From an uncultured Clostridia bacterium (GTDB lineage: Bacteria; Bacillota; Clostridia; Christensenellales; Borkfalkiaceae): a stretch of 47,841 nt of DNA. The translations under genes and the position numbers were made by a program. Below, in pieces: positions 31,446 through 39,470 of this stretch. Positions within the stretch are counted from its first letter, which is position 1; each line of letters begins with the position of its first letter. Location of the stretch: assembly GCA_947631905.1 (NCBI GenBank), contig CANRND010000019.1, positions 1 through 47,841 on the forward strand. Direction: 5' to 3'. Under the pieces are notes generated by a model that was given only the letters and a program-made list of their open reading frames with translations, was not told where the DNA came from and made no database searches.

Positions 31446-32642
31446 ATGGAACGACTTGCAAAACGGATCGCCGCCATATCTCCCTCTCTCACGCTCGCCA
31501 TCAGCGCAAAAGCGAAAGCGATGAAAGCGGCGGGGGAGGATGTTATCAATTTCGGCGTGGGGGAACCGGACTTTCCAACCCCCGCGCACATCGTGGAGGC
31601 CGCAAAGGAGGCGCTCGATAAGGGCTATACCAAGTACACGCCCTCGGCGGGGCTTCCCGAACTTCGCAGTGCGATCTGCGAAAAGTTCCGCCGCGACAAC
31701 GGACTGGACTATCAGCCCTCCCAGATCATCGTGAGCAACGGCGCGAAACATTCCGTGTTCAACGCCTGCTTCGCGCTTTTGAACGAGGGGGACGAAGCCG
31801 TGATCCCCGCGCCCTACTGGCTCACCTATCCCGAAGCCGTCAAATGTTGCGGCGGCGTTCCCGTCATTGTGCCGACGGACCCCGCCGAGGGGTTTAAGAT
31901 CACGCCCGACCATCTCAGGGCGGCCATCACCCCGCGCACAAAACTTTTCATCTTCAACTCTCCCTGCAACCCCACGGGGGCGGTGTACTCCGAGCAAGAA
32001 GTGCGCGCCCTTGCCGCGGTCTGCGAGGAGACGGGCGTCTTTGTGCTGTCCGATGAAATTTACGAAAAACTCGTATACGGGTCGGCAAAACCGTTCTCGT
32101 TTGCGGCAACTTCCCCGAAAATGAAGGACCTCACCGTCACCGTGAACGGCGTTTCCAAAACCTACGCGATGACGGGCTGGCGTATCGGCTATCTCGCCGC
32201 GCCCCCAGACGTCGCCAAGGCGATCGATTCTTTCCAGTCGCATGCGACGAGTAACCCCAACTCCATCGCGCAATACGCCGCGCTCAAAGCGCTCGGCTCA
32301 TCTGAGGCTTCCGTAAAAGAGATGACGGCGCGCTTTGCCGAGCGGCGGCTCGCCCTGCTCGGGCGCGTTGCAAAGATGAAAGAGGTCGGCGTGATCGTCC
32401 CCGACGGCGCGTTTTACGCAATGCTCACCGTGGGCGGCGTGTACGGCAAGCGGTACGGAAGCAGGCGGATCGAAAATTCCGTGGATTTTGCCGACTGTCT
32501 TTTGGACGGGGCGAAAGTGGCGGTCGTGCCGGGGAAAGCGTTCGGCGCGGACGGCTGCGTGCGGCTGAGCTATTCCCTCTCCATGCGCGATCTGCTCGAC
32601 GGACTCGACCGCATCGACGCGTTTCTTTCGGACTTATCATAA
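31446..32642 (+). CDS. Aspartate/aromatic-type aminotransferase (class I, AspB-like)
   Basis: This 398-residue fold-type I PLP enzyme has N175 (NSPCNPTGAV), D203 and Y206 (LSDEIYEKL), the Schiff-base lysine K238 (VNGVSKTYAMTGWR) and R246. It matches the Bacillota AspB group, which transfers the amino group between aspartate and 2-oxoglutarate, though substrate breadth cannot be read from sequence. It lies 38 bp after prfA, with no promoter seen, so it is probably co-transcribed. Confidence 0.9.
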   Translation: MERLAKRIAAISPSLTLAISAKAKAMKAAGEDVINFGVGEPDFPTPAHIVEAAKEALDKGYTKYTPSAGLPELRSAICEKFRRDNGLDYQPSQIIVSNGAKHSVFNACFALLNEGDEAVIPAPYWLTYPEAVKCCGGVPVIVPTDPAEGFKITPDHLRAAITPRTKLFIFNSPCNPTGAVYSEQEVRALAAVCEETGVFVLSDEIYEKLVYGSAKPFSFAATSPKMKDLTVTVNGVSKTYAMTGWRIGYLAAPPDVAKAIDSFQSHATSNPNSIAQYAALKALGSSEASVKEMTARFAERRLALLGRVAKMKEVGVIVPDGAFYAMLTVGGVYGKRYGSRRIENSVDFADCLLDGAKVAVVPGKAFGADGCVRLSYSLSMRDLLDGLDRIDAFLSDLS

Positions 32643-32669
32643 ATTGAGGAAAATTTTTTCAAAAAACCC

Positions 32670-32698
32670 TTGAAAAGTCCACGAAAAGTTGTTACAAT
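32670..32698 (+). promoter_or_regulatory. Promoter of the P-loop gene
   Basis: TTGAAA (32670-32675), 17 bp, TACAAT (32693-32698). ggagg (32731-32735) precedes ATG at 32741. Confidence 0.78.
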
Positions 32699-32740
32699 AG
32701 AAATATCAAAGGCGCAAAAAACTGCGCACAGGAGGCTTTC

Positions 32741-33148
32741 ATGATCAAAATCATTTGCGGACCCAAAGGAAGCGGAAAAACGAAGAGGATCATCGCCGCG
32801 GCGAACGACGCGGTCGCGCAAGCAAAGGGGCATCTGGTTTTCATCACCGACACAAAACGCTACATGTACGATTTGAAGCGCGAAGTGCGCTTTATCGACG
32901 TCACCGATTATTCCGTCGCGGGCGAAGACGCGCTTTGCGGCTTTATCAAGGGCGTGATCGCGGGCAGTTACGACAACGAGTATGTCTTTGTCGACGGCGT
33001 GGCGCGCATCACGGGCAAACCGATCAAAGAAATGGCGCAAATTTTCTATATGCTCGAAAAAGTGGCGCAAATGCGCGATCTGCAACTTTACATTACGTGC
33101 AGTTGCGCCGAAGAGGAACTCCCCGACTTTGCGAAGAAGTACGTGTAA
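32741..33148 (+). CDS. Small P-loop ATPase-like protein, function unknown
   Basis: This 135-residue protein has Walker A GPKGSGKT (7-14) at the very N-terminus, a beta strand ending in Asp (YVFVDGVARITG, about 82-93) that could be Walker B, and a terminal strand LQLYITCSCAEEEL. It is too short for a full kinase. It stands alone behind its own promoter, with structured repeats after it. It could be a nucleotide-binding regulator; I do not recognise a specific family. Confidence 0.75.
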   Translation: MIKIICGPKGSGKTKRIIAAANDAVAQAKGHLVFITDTKRYMYDLKREVRFIDVTDYSVAGEDALCGFIKGVIAGSYDNEYVFVDGVARITGKPIKEMAQIFYMLEKVAQMRDLQLYITCSCAEEELPDFAKKYV

Positions 33149-33151
33149 AAT

Positions 33152-33269
33152 ATTCACGAAAGATCTCGCTGCGCGATCTCTTTCCGTGAGGAAACGCGCG
33201 TTGACGCCTTAACTTAGTCGTCCTCTCGTTCGCGTTGTCCGACAACAAGCCGTAAGTATGCGGCAAATG
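33152..33269. repeat. Structured intergenic repeat R2, copy A (118 bp)
   Basis: Starts attcacgaaagatctcgc and ends gccgtaagtatgcggcaaat-g. The first 40 nt fold as a hairpin with loop tgc and an internal tc/tc mismatch. It is nearly identical to copy B. No gene is seen between 33149 and 33514. Confidence 0.85.
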
Positions 33270-33312
33270 TTGTGCGCTGCCGCAGGGGAACCCTGCTCCG
33301 CGCAGTAAGTTT

Positions 33313-33430
33313 ATTCACGAAAGATCTCGCTGCGCGATCTCTTTCCGTGAGGAAACGCGCGTTGACGCCTTAACTTAGTCAACCTCTCGTTCGCGTTGTC
33401 CGACACTAAGCCGTAAGTATGCGGCAAATG
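33313..33430. repeat. Structured intergenic repeat R2, copy B (118 bp)
   Basis: Direct repeat of copy A at an offset of 161 bp. It differs only in a few bases (gtcaacctc for gtcgtcctc, gacactaag for gacaacaag). The 43-bp joint between the copies reappears inverted at 35155-35195. Confidence 0.85.
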
Positions 33431-33449
33431 GAAAAAAATTTTCATATTG

Positions 33450-33472
33450 ACCGTCCCGCATGCCGGGACGGT
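33450..33472 (+). terminator. Hairpin upstream of threonine synthase
   Basis: Perfect 9-bp stem accgtcccg (33450-33458) with cgggacggt (33464-33472), followed by a short tta. It could terminate transcripts from the P-loop gene. It is too weak to call an attenuator. Confidence 0.45.
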
Positions 33473-33514
33473 TTAGGCGTGTAAAAAACTTTGCGGAAAA
33501 AATATGGAGGTATT

Positions 33515-35011
33515 ATGAAATTTATCGGTACAAGGGGCGGCGGAGCCGTCTCGGGCGCGGAGGCGGTCGTCCGCGGCATGGCAGAGAGCGGCGGTCTATA
33601 CGTTCCCGAAACGATCCCGTCCGTTACGGCGGAAGAACTGGAAAGCATGCTCTCCATGAGCTATCCCGAGCGCGCCGCGCTCGTCATCGGGAAGTTTTTC
33701 GACGAGTTGCCGCAGAAAGAGCTTTTGGAGACGCTCGAAGCCGCCTACGGAAAATTCGAGGGGGACGATCCCGCGCCCCTCGTAAAGATCGAGGACGGGC
33801 TGTTTATTTTAGAACTCTTCCACGGCCCCACCTGCGCCTTTAAGGATATGGCGCTCTCCGTGCTTCCCTATCTCTTGAAAAAGTCGTGCGAGGCGCTCGG
33901 CGTAAAGGAGAAGATCCTCGTCCTTACGGCGACGAGCGGGGACACGGGCAAGGCGGCGCTCGAAGCGTTTGCGGGCGCAGACGGCGTAAAAGCCGCGGTA
34001 TTCTATCCCGAAGAGGGCGTTTCCAAAATGCAGAAGATGCAGATGGTCACGCAGGACGGGGAAAATGTGGACGTTGCCGGCGTGCGCGGCAATTTCGACG
34101 ACTGCCAGGCGGCGGTAAAGAAAATTTTCCGCTCGCAGGAATGCAGGGACAAGCTCAAAGAAAGGGGCGTTCTGCTCACGTCCGCGAACAGCGTCAACGT
34201 CGGTCGGCTCGTTCCGCAGATCGCCTATTACTTCTCGGCGTATTGCGACCTCGTCACGTCGGGGCAGATCGCGGCGGGAAGCGAGGTGGACTTCGCCGTT
34301 CCCACGGGCAATTTCGGCAACATTTTAGCGGGCTATTACGCCAAGAGAATGGGGCTTCCAGTCGGCACGCTCGTGTGCGCTTCCAACCGCAACAACGTTC
34401 TCACCGATTTCTTCAACAAGGGGACTTACGACAAAAAGCGGCCGTTCTTCCGCACGATGTCCCCCTCGATGGACATTTTGGTGTCGTCCAATCTGGAACG
34501 GCTTCTCTTCGAAATTTCGGGCAGGGACAGCGCGCTCACGGTCGAGCGGATGCGTTCGCTGGCAAACTCGGGCAGGTATTCTTTGCGCGCGGAGGAACTG
34601 AAAGCACTTTCCCAAATCTTTTTTGCGGGCTATGCGAGCGAGGAGGACACCGTGGAGTGCGTCTACGAGTTCTTCGAGGAGTTCAACTACCCGCTCGATA
34701 CGCACACGGGGGTGGCGATGCACGTTGCGCGGGGGTATTGCCGCAAGCGCGCGGAGGATGTGAACGCCGAACAGCGCCCGATGGTGGTTGTGAGTACGGC
34801 AAGCCCGTATAAATGTCCGCAGGCGGTGTATTATGCGCTCACGGGCAACGACGTCAAGGATAGTTTCAAGGGGATCAAGCGCATCCATCTCATCACGGCG
34901 ATGAATGTTCCCGAGAGCTTGAAAGCGTTGCGTTATAAACCCGCCCGCTTCAAGACGGTGGTCGCGCCAGATAAAATTTTCGAAGAAGTACTGAATTTTG
35001 TTGCGGAATAA
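33515..35011 (+). CDS. thrC: Threonine synthase
   Basis: This 498-residue fold-type II PLP enzyme converts O-phosphohomoserine to threonine. K110 in GPTCAFKDMAL binds PLP, and TATSGDTGKAAL is the phosphate loop. The N-terminal cap (MKFIGTRGGGAVSGAEAV...GGLYVPE) is that of the long class found in Bacillota and E. coli. The start at 33515 has ggagg 5 nt upstream. Other thr genes are not in the window, and a strong terminator follows. Confidence 0.95.
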   Translation: MKFIGTRGGGAVSGAEAVVRGMAESGGLYVPETIPSVTAEELESMLSMSYPERAALVIGKFFDELPQKELLETLEAAYGKFEGDDPAPLVKIEDGLFILELFHGPTCAFKDMALSVLPYLLKKSCEALGVKEKILVLTATSGDTGKAALEAFAGADGVKAAVFYPEEGVSKMQKMQMVTQDGENVDVAGVRGNFDDCQAAVKKIFRSQECRDKLKERGVLLTSANSVNVGRLVPQIAYYFSAYCDLVTSGQIAAGSEVDFAVPTGNFGNILAGYYAKRMGLPVGTLVCASNRNNVLTDFFNKGTYDKKRPFFRTMSPSMDILVSSNLERLLFEISGRDSALTVERMRSLANSGRYSLRAEELKALSQIFFAGYASEEDTVECVYEFFEEFNYPLDTHTGVAMHVARGYCRKRAEDVNAEQRPMVVVSTASPYKCPQAVYYALTGNDVKDSFKGIKRIHLITAMNVPESLKALRYKPARFKTVVAPDKIFEEVLNFVAE

Positions 35012-35022
35012 AGAATAAAGTA

Positions 35023-35066
35023 GCGGCGGCGCCGAGGCAAAAGCCTCGGCGCCGCCGCATGTTTTG
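35023..35066 (+). terminator. Terminator of thrC
   Basis: A perfect 16-bp stem (35023-35038 with 35043-35058), loop aaaa, then atgtttt. Confidence 0.9.
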
Positions 35067-35099
35067 CGTTTGCGAAAAACCCTCAGTCGCTCATTTTGT

Positions 35100-35345
35100 T
35101 CGCGCCGGCTCCCCCTCCAAGGGGGAGCCAAGGGCGTGTTCCAAATTCCTGCGCGGAGCAGGGTTCCCCTGCGGCAGCGCACACAATTTGCCGCATACTT
35201 ACGGCTTGTTGTTTGAGCATAGCGAATGAGAGAGCAACTCGGTTGATGCAGGAGGAAGGTTTCCTCGCACAATTATTTCCGAAGTGACACCCCCTCAGTC
35301 ACCTGCGGTGACAGCTCCCCCTCCAAGGGGGAGCCAAGGGGTGGC
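35100..35345. repeat. Composite repeat block, inverted R2 remnant flanked by R3 palindromes
   Basis: Two gctccccctccaagggggag hairpins (about 35109-35128 and 35308-35327) bracket a segment (about 35155-35290) that is an inverted, partly decayed R2 with its 43-bp joint (gcggagcagggttcccctgc, then gccgcatacttacggcttgt). No gene is seen between 35012 and 35367. Confidence 0.7.
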
Positions 35346-35367
35346 ACGAGCAAAGAATTGTGCGAAA

Positions 35368-35811
35368 CTATTTGATCAAGTTTTTCCAGATCTCTTCAAA
35401 GCGTTCCTCCATTTGGAGGGTGTCCTCGGCGAGTTTGCGGATGTCCTCGTCCTCTTCCTCGTCGCTCATGTCGGCAAGGCTCGATTTAATGGCCGTGATC
35501 CCCATCACGGTCCCCTGCGTCATCATCTCCGAAATGTGCGCGCGGGAATTGTCCGTCATGGTACTCATCTTGATACTGCTCCACATCATCGCTTTTTTGA
35601 TGGGACCGGGGTCTTTGAGTTCGATGTTCTTGTCTTTTGCGAGGATCGCGGCTCTCCCGCAGAGATGCTCGTATTCGTCGTGCTGGCGCATAAGCTCTTC
35701 CCGCACGTCCTCGTCCTCCGCCTCGGGCAGGATGTCCGAGATCGATTGCAGGGCGAGCTGGCAGTTGCGGTGGATCTCCGAAAGAATTTCTTCGCTCTTT
35801 TTCAAAGCCAT
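35368..35811 (-). CDS. Helical protein of unknown function, spore-coat/ferritin-like pattern
   Basis: This 147-residue, highly charged, all-alpha protein (ALKKSEEILSEIHRNCQLALQSI; EELMRQHDEYEHLCGRAA; MEERFEEIWKNLIK) may form a helical bundle. MMWSSIKMSTMTDNSRAHISEMMTQG is rich in methionine. No metal-ligand set is complete by eye. The start at 35811 follows aaaaggagacc. Its last bases lie in the R2-related repeat block. Function unknown. Confidence 0.7.
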   Translation of the reverse strand: MALKKSEEILSEIHRNCQLALQSISDILPEAEDEDVREELMRQHDEYEHLCGRAAILAKDKNIELKDPGPIKKAMMWSSIKMSTMTDNSRAHISEMMTQGTVMGITAIKSSLADMSDEEEDEDIRKLAEDTLQMEERFEEIWKNLIK

Positions 35812-35868
35812 AGTTGGTCTCCTTTTACCCGCAGTTTGAGAAAATTCGCAAATAATATGCAAAAGCGC

Positions 35869-35897
35869 TTGACTTTTGCCCTTTGCTGTGATAAATT
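35869..35897 (+). promoter_or_regulatory. Promoter of rplU-rpmA
   Basis: TTGACT (35869-35874), 17 bp, TAAATT (35892-35897). Confidence 0.75.
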
Positions 35898-35903
35898 TGA
35901 CAG

Positions 35904-35987
35904 TGAGCCGCTAAGGACGGGCAGAAAGCGTTCTGAAACAGAGAGCCGCCTAAGTTGCCTTGCGAGACCTATAAGGAGGTACAGGAA
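35904..35987 (+). promoter_or_regulatory. Probable L21 leader (ribosomal protein autoregulatory RNA)
   Basis: About 85 nt of untranslated leader precede rplU, with short complementary blocks (gccgctaaggacgggcag; gagagccgcctaag). A structured L21 leader is known in Bacillota at this position. The match here rests on position and length, not on a verified fold. Confidence 0.45.
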
Positions 35988-36293
35988 ATGTACGCGATCA
36001 TCGAAAACGGCGGAAAGCAGTATAAGGTTTCCGAGGGAGACGTGGTGAGAGTGGAAAAGCTCAAAGCAAACGTGGGCGACGAAGTCACTTTCAACGTACT
36101 CATGGTGGGCGGAGACGGCAGCGTGAAAGTCGGCAAGGAAGCCGAGGGCGCAAAAGTCACCGCAAAGGTCGAAGCGCAGGATAAGTTCAAAAAGATCATC
36201 GTCTTTAAGTACAAGTCCAAGAAGAACGAGCGCAAGAAGCAAGGCCACCGTCAACCGTTCACGCAGGTCAAGATCGAGAGCATCACGCTCTGA
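35988..36293 (+). CDS. rplU: 50S ribosomal protein L21
   Basis: This 101-residue protein has the full L21 fold: [18 protein letters not shown] at the start and [19 protein letters not shown] near the end. aaggaggtacagga precedes ATG at 35988; a frame open from 35955 lies in the leader. rpmA follows after 50 bp. Confidence 0.96.
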   Translation: MYAIIENGGKQYKVSEGDVVRVEKLKANVGDEVTFNVLMVGGDGSVKVGKEAEGAKVTAKVEAQDKFKKIIVFKYKSKKNERKKQGHRQPFTQVKIESITL

Positions 36294-36343
36294 TCGGCCG
36301 CAAGGGGCATTCGCCCGAAAATCTATCAAAAGGAGAAAGAAAA

Positions 36344-36625
36344 ATGTTTTTTATTGCATTATTCGCTCATAAAAAGGGTACCGGCTCTTCGCACAACGGC
36401 AGAGACAGTAACGCCAAGCGCCTCGGCGTGAAGCGGCAGGACGGTCAGCTCGTTCATGCGGGTACCATTATCGTCCGCCAGCGCGGCACCAAGATCCATC
36501 CCGGCGAGAACGTCGGCATCGGCGGCGACGATACCCTGTTTGCGTTGAAGGACGGCGTGGTCCGTTTCAAGCGTTTGGGCAGAGACAAAAAGCAGGCAGT
36601 CATCGAAGAAGTTCAAGAAGCATAA
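36344..36625 (+). CDS. rpmA: 50S ribosomal protein L27 with N-terminal extension
   Basis: This 93-residue protein's mature L27 should start [20 protein letters not shown]. It is preceded by MFFIALFA, which matches the Bacillota arrangement in which the Prp protease removes a short extension after an F-A pair. No earlier or later ATG changes this. The prp gene (ysxB), usually between rplU and rpmA, is absent: the gap is 50 bp and holds only the RBS aaaggagaaagaaaa. The protease must be encoded elsewhere if processing occurs. Confidence 0.95.
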   Translation: MFFIALFAHKKGTGSSHNGRDSNAKRLGVKRQDGQLVHAGTIIVRQRGTKIHPGENVGIGGDDTLFALKDGVVRFKRLGRDKKQAVIEEVQEA

Positions 36626-36626
36626 C

Positions 36627-36656
36627 AAAAAGCCTCCCGTTTTCGGGAGGCTTTTC
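36627..36656 (+). terminator. Terminator of rplU-rpmA
   Basis: Stem agcctcccg (36631-36639) with cgggaggct (36644-36652), loop tttt, A-run before and T-run after; it can act in both directions. Confidence 0.9.
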
Positions 36657-36657
36657 A

Positions 36658-36800
36658 ATTGTCATTTCGCCCTGCATGCCTCAATTTGTCATTTCGACCG
36701 TAGCCGTAGGCGGAGTGGAGAAATCTCGCCTTGTAATAATGCGGTAGAGACCCATTCGACTCCACTTCGTTCCGCTCAGGGTGACGTGATTGGGAATGCC
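36658..36800. repeat. R1 repeat element
   Basis: gtcatttcgaccgtagccgt, ggagtggagaaatctcgcc, gcggtagagacccattcgac and ttccgctcagggtgacgtga follow in the order seen at 13120-13240. It fills the space between the rpmA terminator and the convergent beta-propeller gene. Confidence 0.75.
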
Positions 36801-36826
36801 ACTCCGCTTGCATCATTATGGCAGCC

Positions 36827-38785
36827 TCACACTTCCACCTTGTTCAAAACACATTCGCCCGTAGAGGTGCATCCGAAGATATAGAGGGTGCCGTCGATCA
36901 GGCAGGCGCGGGCGTCGTCAAGTTCTGTGCCGACGTTTTCCACCGTGGTAAGCTCCACGAGGTGATAGCCGTCGAAGCGTAAAACAAGATATCCGCTCTT
37001 ATGACTGTCGTCCGCGTCGATCTGCAAGCCCACAAGCCCGCTTTCCGCGTCGATAAAGTACGCCTTGAACGTCTTGGAAAATCCCGCAATCAACTTGTAT
37101 TGGCAGACGCTATCCACCTTGTTCTCGCCCGAAGAATAAACTTCGATTTTGAGTTCTTCGAATCGGTCCCCGTAACCGATGCCGAGGAGCGTCCCGCCGA
37201 AGAACTTCACCAGATTGAGGGAGTATCCGAGAAGCGTGTCCGTTTTCTTGAACGTGATGTTTCGGTAGTCGCGCAGATCGAACTTGAACACGGGGTCGAT
37301 CACTTCATAGTAAGTCACTTCTGCCGTGCAGGCGTAGGCGGTATCGCCGTCGAAGCGCACCGACTTCACGCTTTCTCCGGGGGCAAAGTCTTCCTCGGCG
37401 GCGATTTGCTCAAAGGTCGAAAGGTCGAAGCACCAGAGGTTGCAGGTCGTGCGCCCCGTGGCGTAGTTTTCCCCCGTCGTGAAAACGCGCAGAACGCCCT
37501 TATGCTCGTCGAGGGAATATTGGTCGACGATCGTGCCGATCGCCGATACTTCGCCGCGATAGGTAAGGCTCATGCCGTCATAGGAAGTGCAGGCGATCTC
37601 GGTATAGGTCACAGAGGGCGGCAACGGATCGCAACCTCCCGTATATTCCGCGCGCACGACTTTCTCCCGCGTTGTGTAGATGTGTTCGGCGGAGACGTAC
37701 ACGTCTTCCGAAAAATCGAAGTAGGCCTCACAGTCGTTTGCGGAAAGGGTATCCGCCGCAAAGGAAGAGAGTACGGTATAGCGCGCGCTCGTCGGTTTTT
37801 CGGGCAACACGATGTCTGCCATCGGCACAATTTCGCCGTTCACCGCGGGCAGATATTGCCTTTGTTCGGCAAAGTCGGGGTTCCGCGTCACCGCAAAGTT
37901 GCTGATAAGAAGCAGGGTGTTCCCCACAAGGCGGGAGGAGACGTAGTCCCCCGAAACACTCGTCCTCGCAAATTCGCGGGGAGCCGTGGGGTCGGAGACG
38001 TCGATCCCGAAAATGCGGGTAAAGAGCGCCTTTGCCTCGCCGTCGTAATAGGATACGAGGATGAGGATTTTGGTGCAGTCCGAGGTGAGGTACATCTCCC
38101 GCCGCTCGCCGTAGCCGTTGTAGGCGTAGGGGGCCTCGTCCGAAATCTCATACGTATTCACTTTTTCGCCCGAAACGGTGTAAATATTGAGGATAAGTTT
38201 GGCGGGGTCGGTACGGTCGAAGACCTGCTTGTCGCCGTTTTCGTTCAGGACATCTTCTATATAATGGGTCGCGGGGGCGTAGCTCAGATAGTAGAGGTAC
38301 TTATCGCTCCGCTTCAAGAGGTCGCCCTCCACAACACCTTGAACTTGGTTGTTCGTCACTTCCTCGTAGTGCTGATCCGAGGTCGGCGGCTCCCCTTCGT
38401 CCGGAAGTGCGCCCCCGGAGGGGTCGCCCTCTAAATTGGTATCGAAACCGGGCGCCTCTGCGCCCGCTGCGCCCGCGCCGAATATCGCCCGAAAAGCCTC
38501 TTGAAAATTGTTGGTCCTGCGGGGCTTGGTGCAGTTGAGCGAGCCGATCTCGTTCATGAGGGCATAGTATTCGCTTTTCTTATAGGCGGAAATGTTATAC
38601 CCGCCGACCGTGTAGGGGACGAAGAGGGCGAGATTGAGCGCCAAAATGAGCGCGGCCGCCGAAGAGAGGACGGAGACGAGGGCGATCCTGCGGCGTTTCT
38701 TCTGCGCCGTCCGCTCCCCTTCCGCCTTTTCGAGAATTTTATTCAGCCGTCTGCCGTAATTATCGTGTTCGTCATAAATCTTCAT
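36827..38785 (-). CDS. Membrane-anchored beta-propeller protein, possible anti-sigma partner
   Basis: This 652-residue protein has a cytoplasmic N-terminus (1-32), one membrane helix (33-56, IALVSVLSSAAALILALNLALFV), a low-complexity linker (100-140), then the signature TNNQVQGVVEGDLLKRSDKYLYYLS of the 'beta-propeller domain' secreted family (from 144), with repeated blades to the end. The gene overlaps the end of an ECF sigma-factor gene by 14 bp, a typical sigma/anti-sigma arrangement. The short N-terminal tail (YDEHDNYGRRLNKILEK) lacks a recognisable zinc anti-sigma motif, so the anti-sigma role is inference. Confidence 0.85.
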   Translation of the reverse strand: MKIYDEHDNYGRRLNKILEKAEGERTAQKKRRRIALVSVLSSAAALILALNLALFVPYTVGGYNISAYKKSEYYALMNEIGSLNCTKPRRTNNFQEAFRAIFGAGAAGAEAPGFDTNLEGDPSGGALPDEGEPPTSDQHYEEVTNNQVQGVVEGDLLKRSDKYLYYLSYAPATHYIEDVLNENGDKQVFDRTDPAKLILNIYTVSGEKVNTYEISDEAPYAYNGYGERREMYLTSDCTKILILVSYYDGEAKALFTRIFGIDVSDPTAPREFARTSVSGDYVSSRLVGNTLLLISNFAVTRNPDFAEQRQYLPAVNGEIVPMADIVLPEKPTSARYTVLSSFAADTLSANDCEAYFDFSEDVYVSAEHIYTTREKVVRAEYTGGCDPLPPSVTYTEIACTSYDGMSLTYRGEVSAIGTIVDQYSLDEHKGVLRVFTTGENYATGRTTCNLWCFDLSTFEQIAAEEDFAPGESVKSVRFDGDTAYACTAEVTYYEVIDPVFKFDLRDYRNITFKKTDTLLGYSLNLVKFFGGTLLGIGYGDRFEELKIEVYSSGENKVDSVCQYKLIAGFSKTFKAYFIDAESGLVGLQIDADDSHKSGYLVLRFDGYHLVELTTVENVGTELDDARACLIDGTLYIFGCTSTGECVLNKVEV

Positions 38786-39326
38786 AGCCGATTCCTTCCT
38801 TTAAGAGAATTTCTTTGAGGGCGGATTTCGCCCTTGCGAGGAGGTTGTAAACTTTTTTGCGGCTTTTCCCCGTCATGCGGCATATTTCGGAAATCTTGTA
38901 GCCGTCGAAATAGGCGAAATAGAGGACGTCCCGATAGTCCTGCGACAATTTTTGCAGGCTTTGAAAGACCTTTCTATCCCGCATGCGGTCGGCGATGTTC
39001 CGCTCCGTATCCGCATGGACGAGGCTCTCGGTATAGCCCGAGAGGGGCAGCTCCGTGCGTTTTTTGGAGCGGAGATAGTCGAGACACTTGTTTTTGGCGA
39101 TCTTATAGAGATACGCCTTAAAATGCAGCGTGTCGGGAAGCTGTTTGCGCTTTACGATGAGCGCGGCAAAGGACTCCTCCATCACGTCCTCGGCGGTAAA
39201 GTAATCGCGCACATAGAGATAGGCATATTGGGTAAGCCCGTCGCTGTATGTACGCACCAACTCTTCGAGTGCGTTGGGGTCGCCTTGCAGATAGCGGTGG
39301 TAGCTACTGGCACCGTTGTCTGTCAT
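38772..39326 (-). CDS. ECF-type RNA polymerase sigma factor
   Basis: This 184-residue protein has region 2 at about 8-75 (GDPNALEELVRTYSDGLTQYAYLYVRDYFTAEDVMEESF) and region 4 at about 112-165 (LSQDYRDVLYFAYFDGYKISEICRMTGKSRKKVYNLLARAK). The start at 39326 has gtaggaggtgcaag in front; a frame beginning 18 bp earlier would overlap that RBS. It overlaps the beta-propeller gene, its presumed regulator. It is transcribed from a sigma-A-like promoter, not obviously its own. Confidence 0.92.
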   Translation of the reverse strand: MTDNGASSYHRYLQGDPNALEELVRTYSDGLTQYAYLYVRDYFTAEDVMEESFAALIVKRKQLPDTLHFKAYLYKIAKNKCLDYLRSKKRTELPLSGYTESLVHADTERNIADRMRDRKVFQSLQKLSQDYRDVLYFAYFDGYKISEICRMTGKSRKKVYNLLARAKSALKEILLKEGIGYEDL

Positions 39327-39379
39327 CTTGCACCTCCTACACAAATAAAACGAGCGGAACGCGAAAATTACTCACCAAA

Positions 39380-39408
39380 ATTATAAATGTTGCAAAAATT
39401 TTTGTCAA
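39380..39408 (-). promoter_or_regulatory. Promoter of the ECF sigma gene
   Basis: On the minus strand TTGACA (39403-39408), 17 bp, TATAAT (39380-39385). A close match to sigma-A consensus. Confidence 0.82.
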
Positions 39409-39432
39409 GGGCGGCAATTCTTTCCCGCGCGC

Positions 39433-39461
39433 TTGCCAAGTTTGCCCGTTTATGGTATAAT
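39433..39461 (+). promoter_or_regulatory. Promoter of the phosphoesterase-pyr operon
   Basis: TTGCCA (39433-39438), 17 bp, TATAAT (39456-39461). The -10 box ends 9 nt before ATG (39471), so the leader is about 0-3 nt. Confidence 0.82.
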
Positions 39462-39470
39462 GCCCTCGGT

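Noticed and set aside
33430..33514. T-box or riboswitch ahead of thrC
   Set aside because: Only one simple hairpin is present in a short region; no T-box sequence, specifier loop or known aptamer core is visible.
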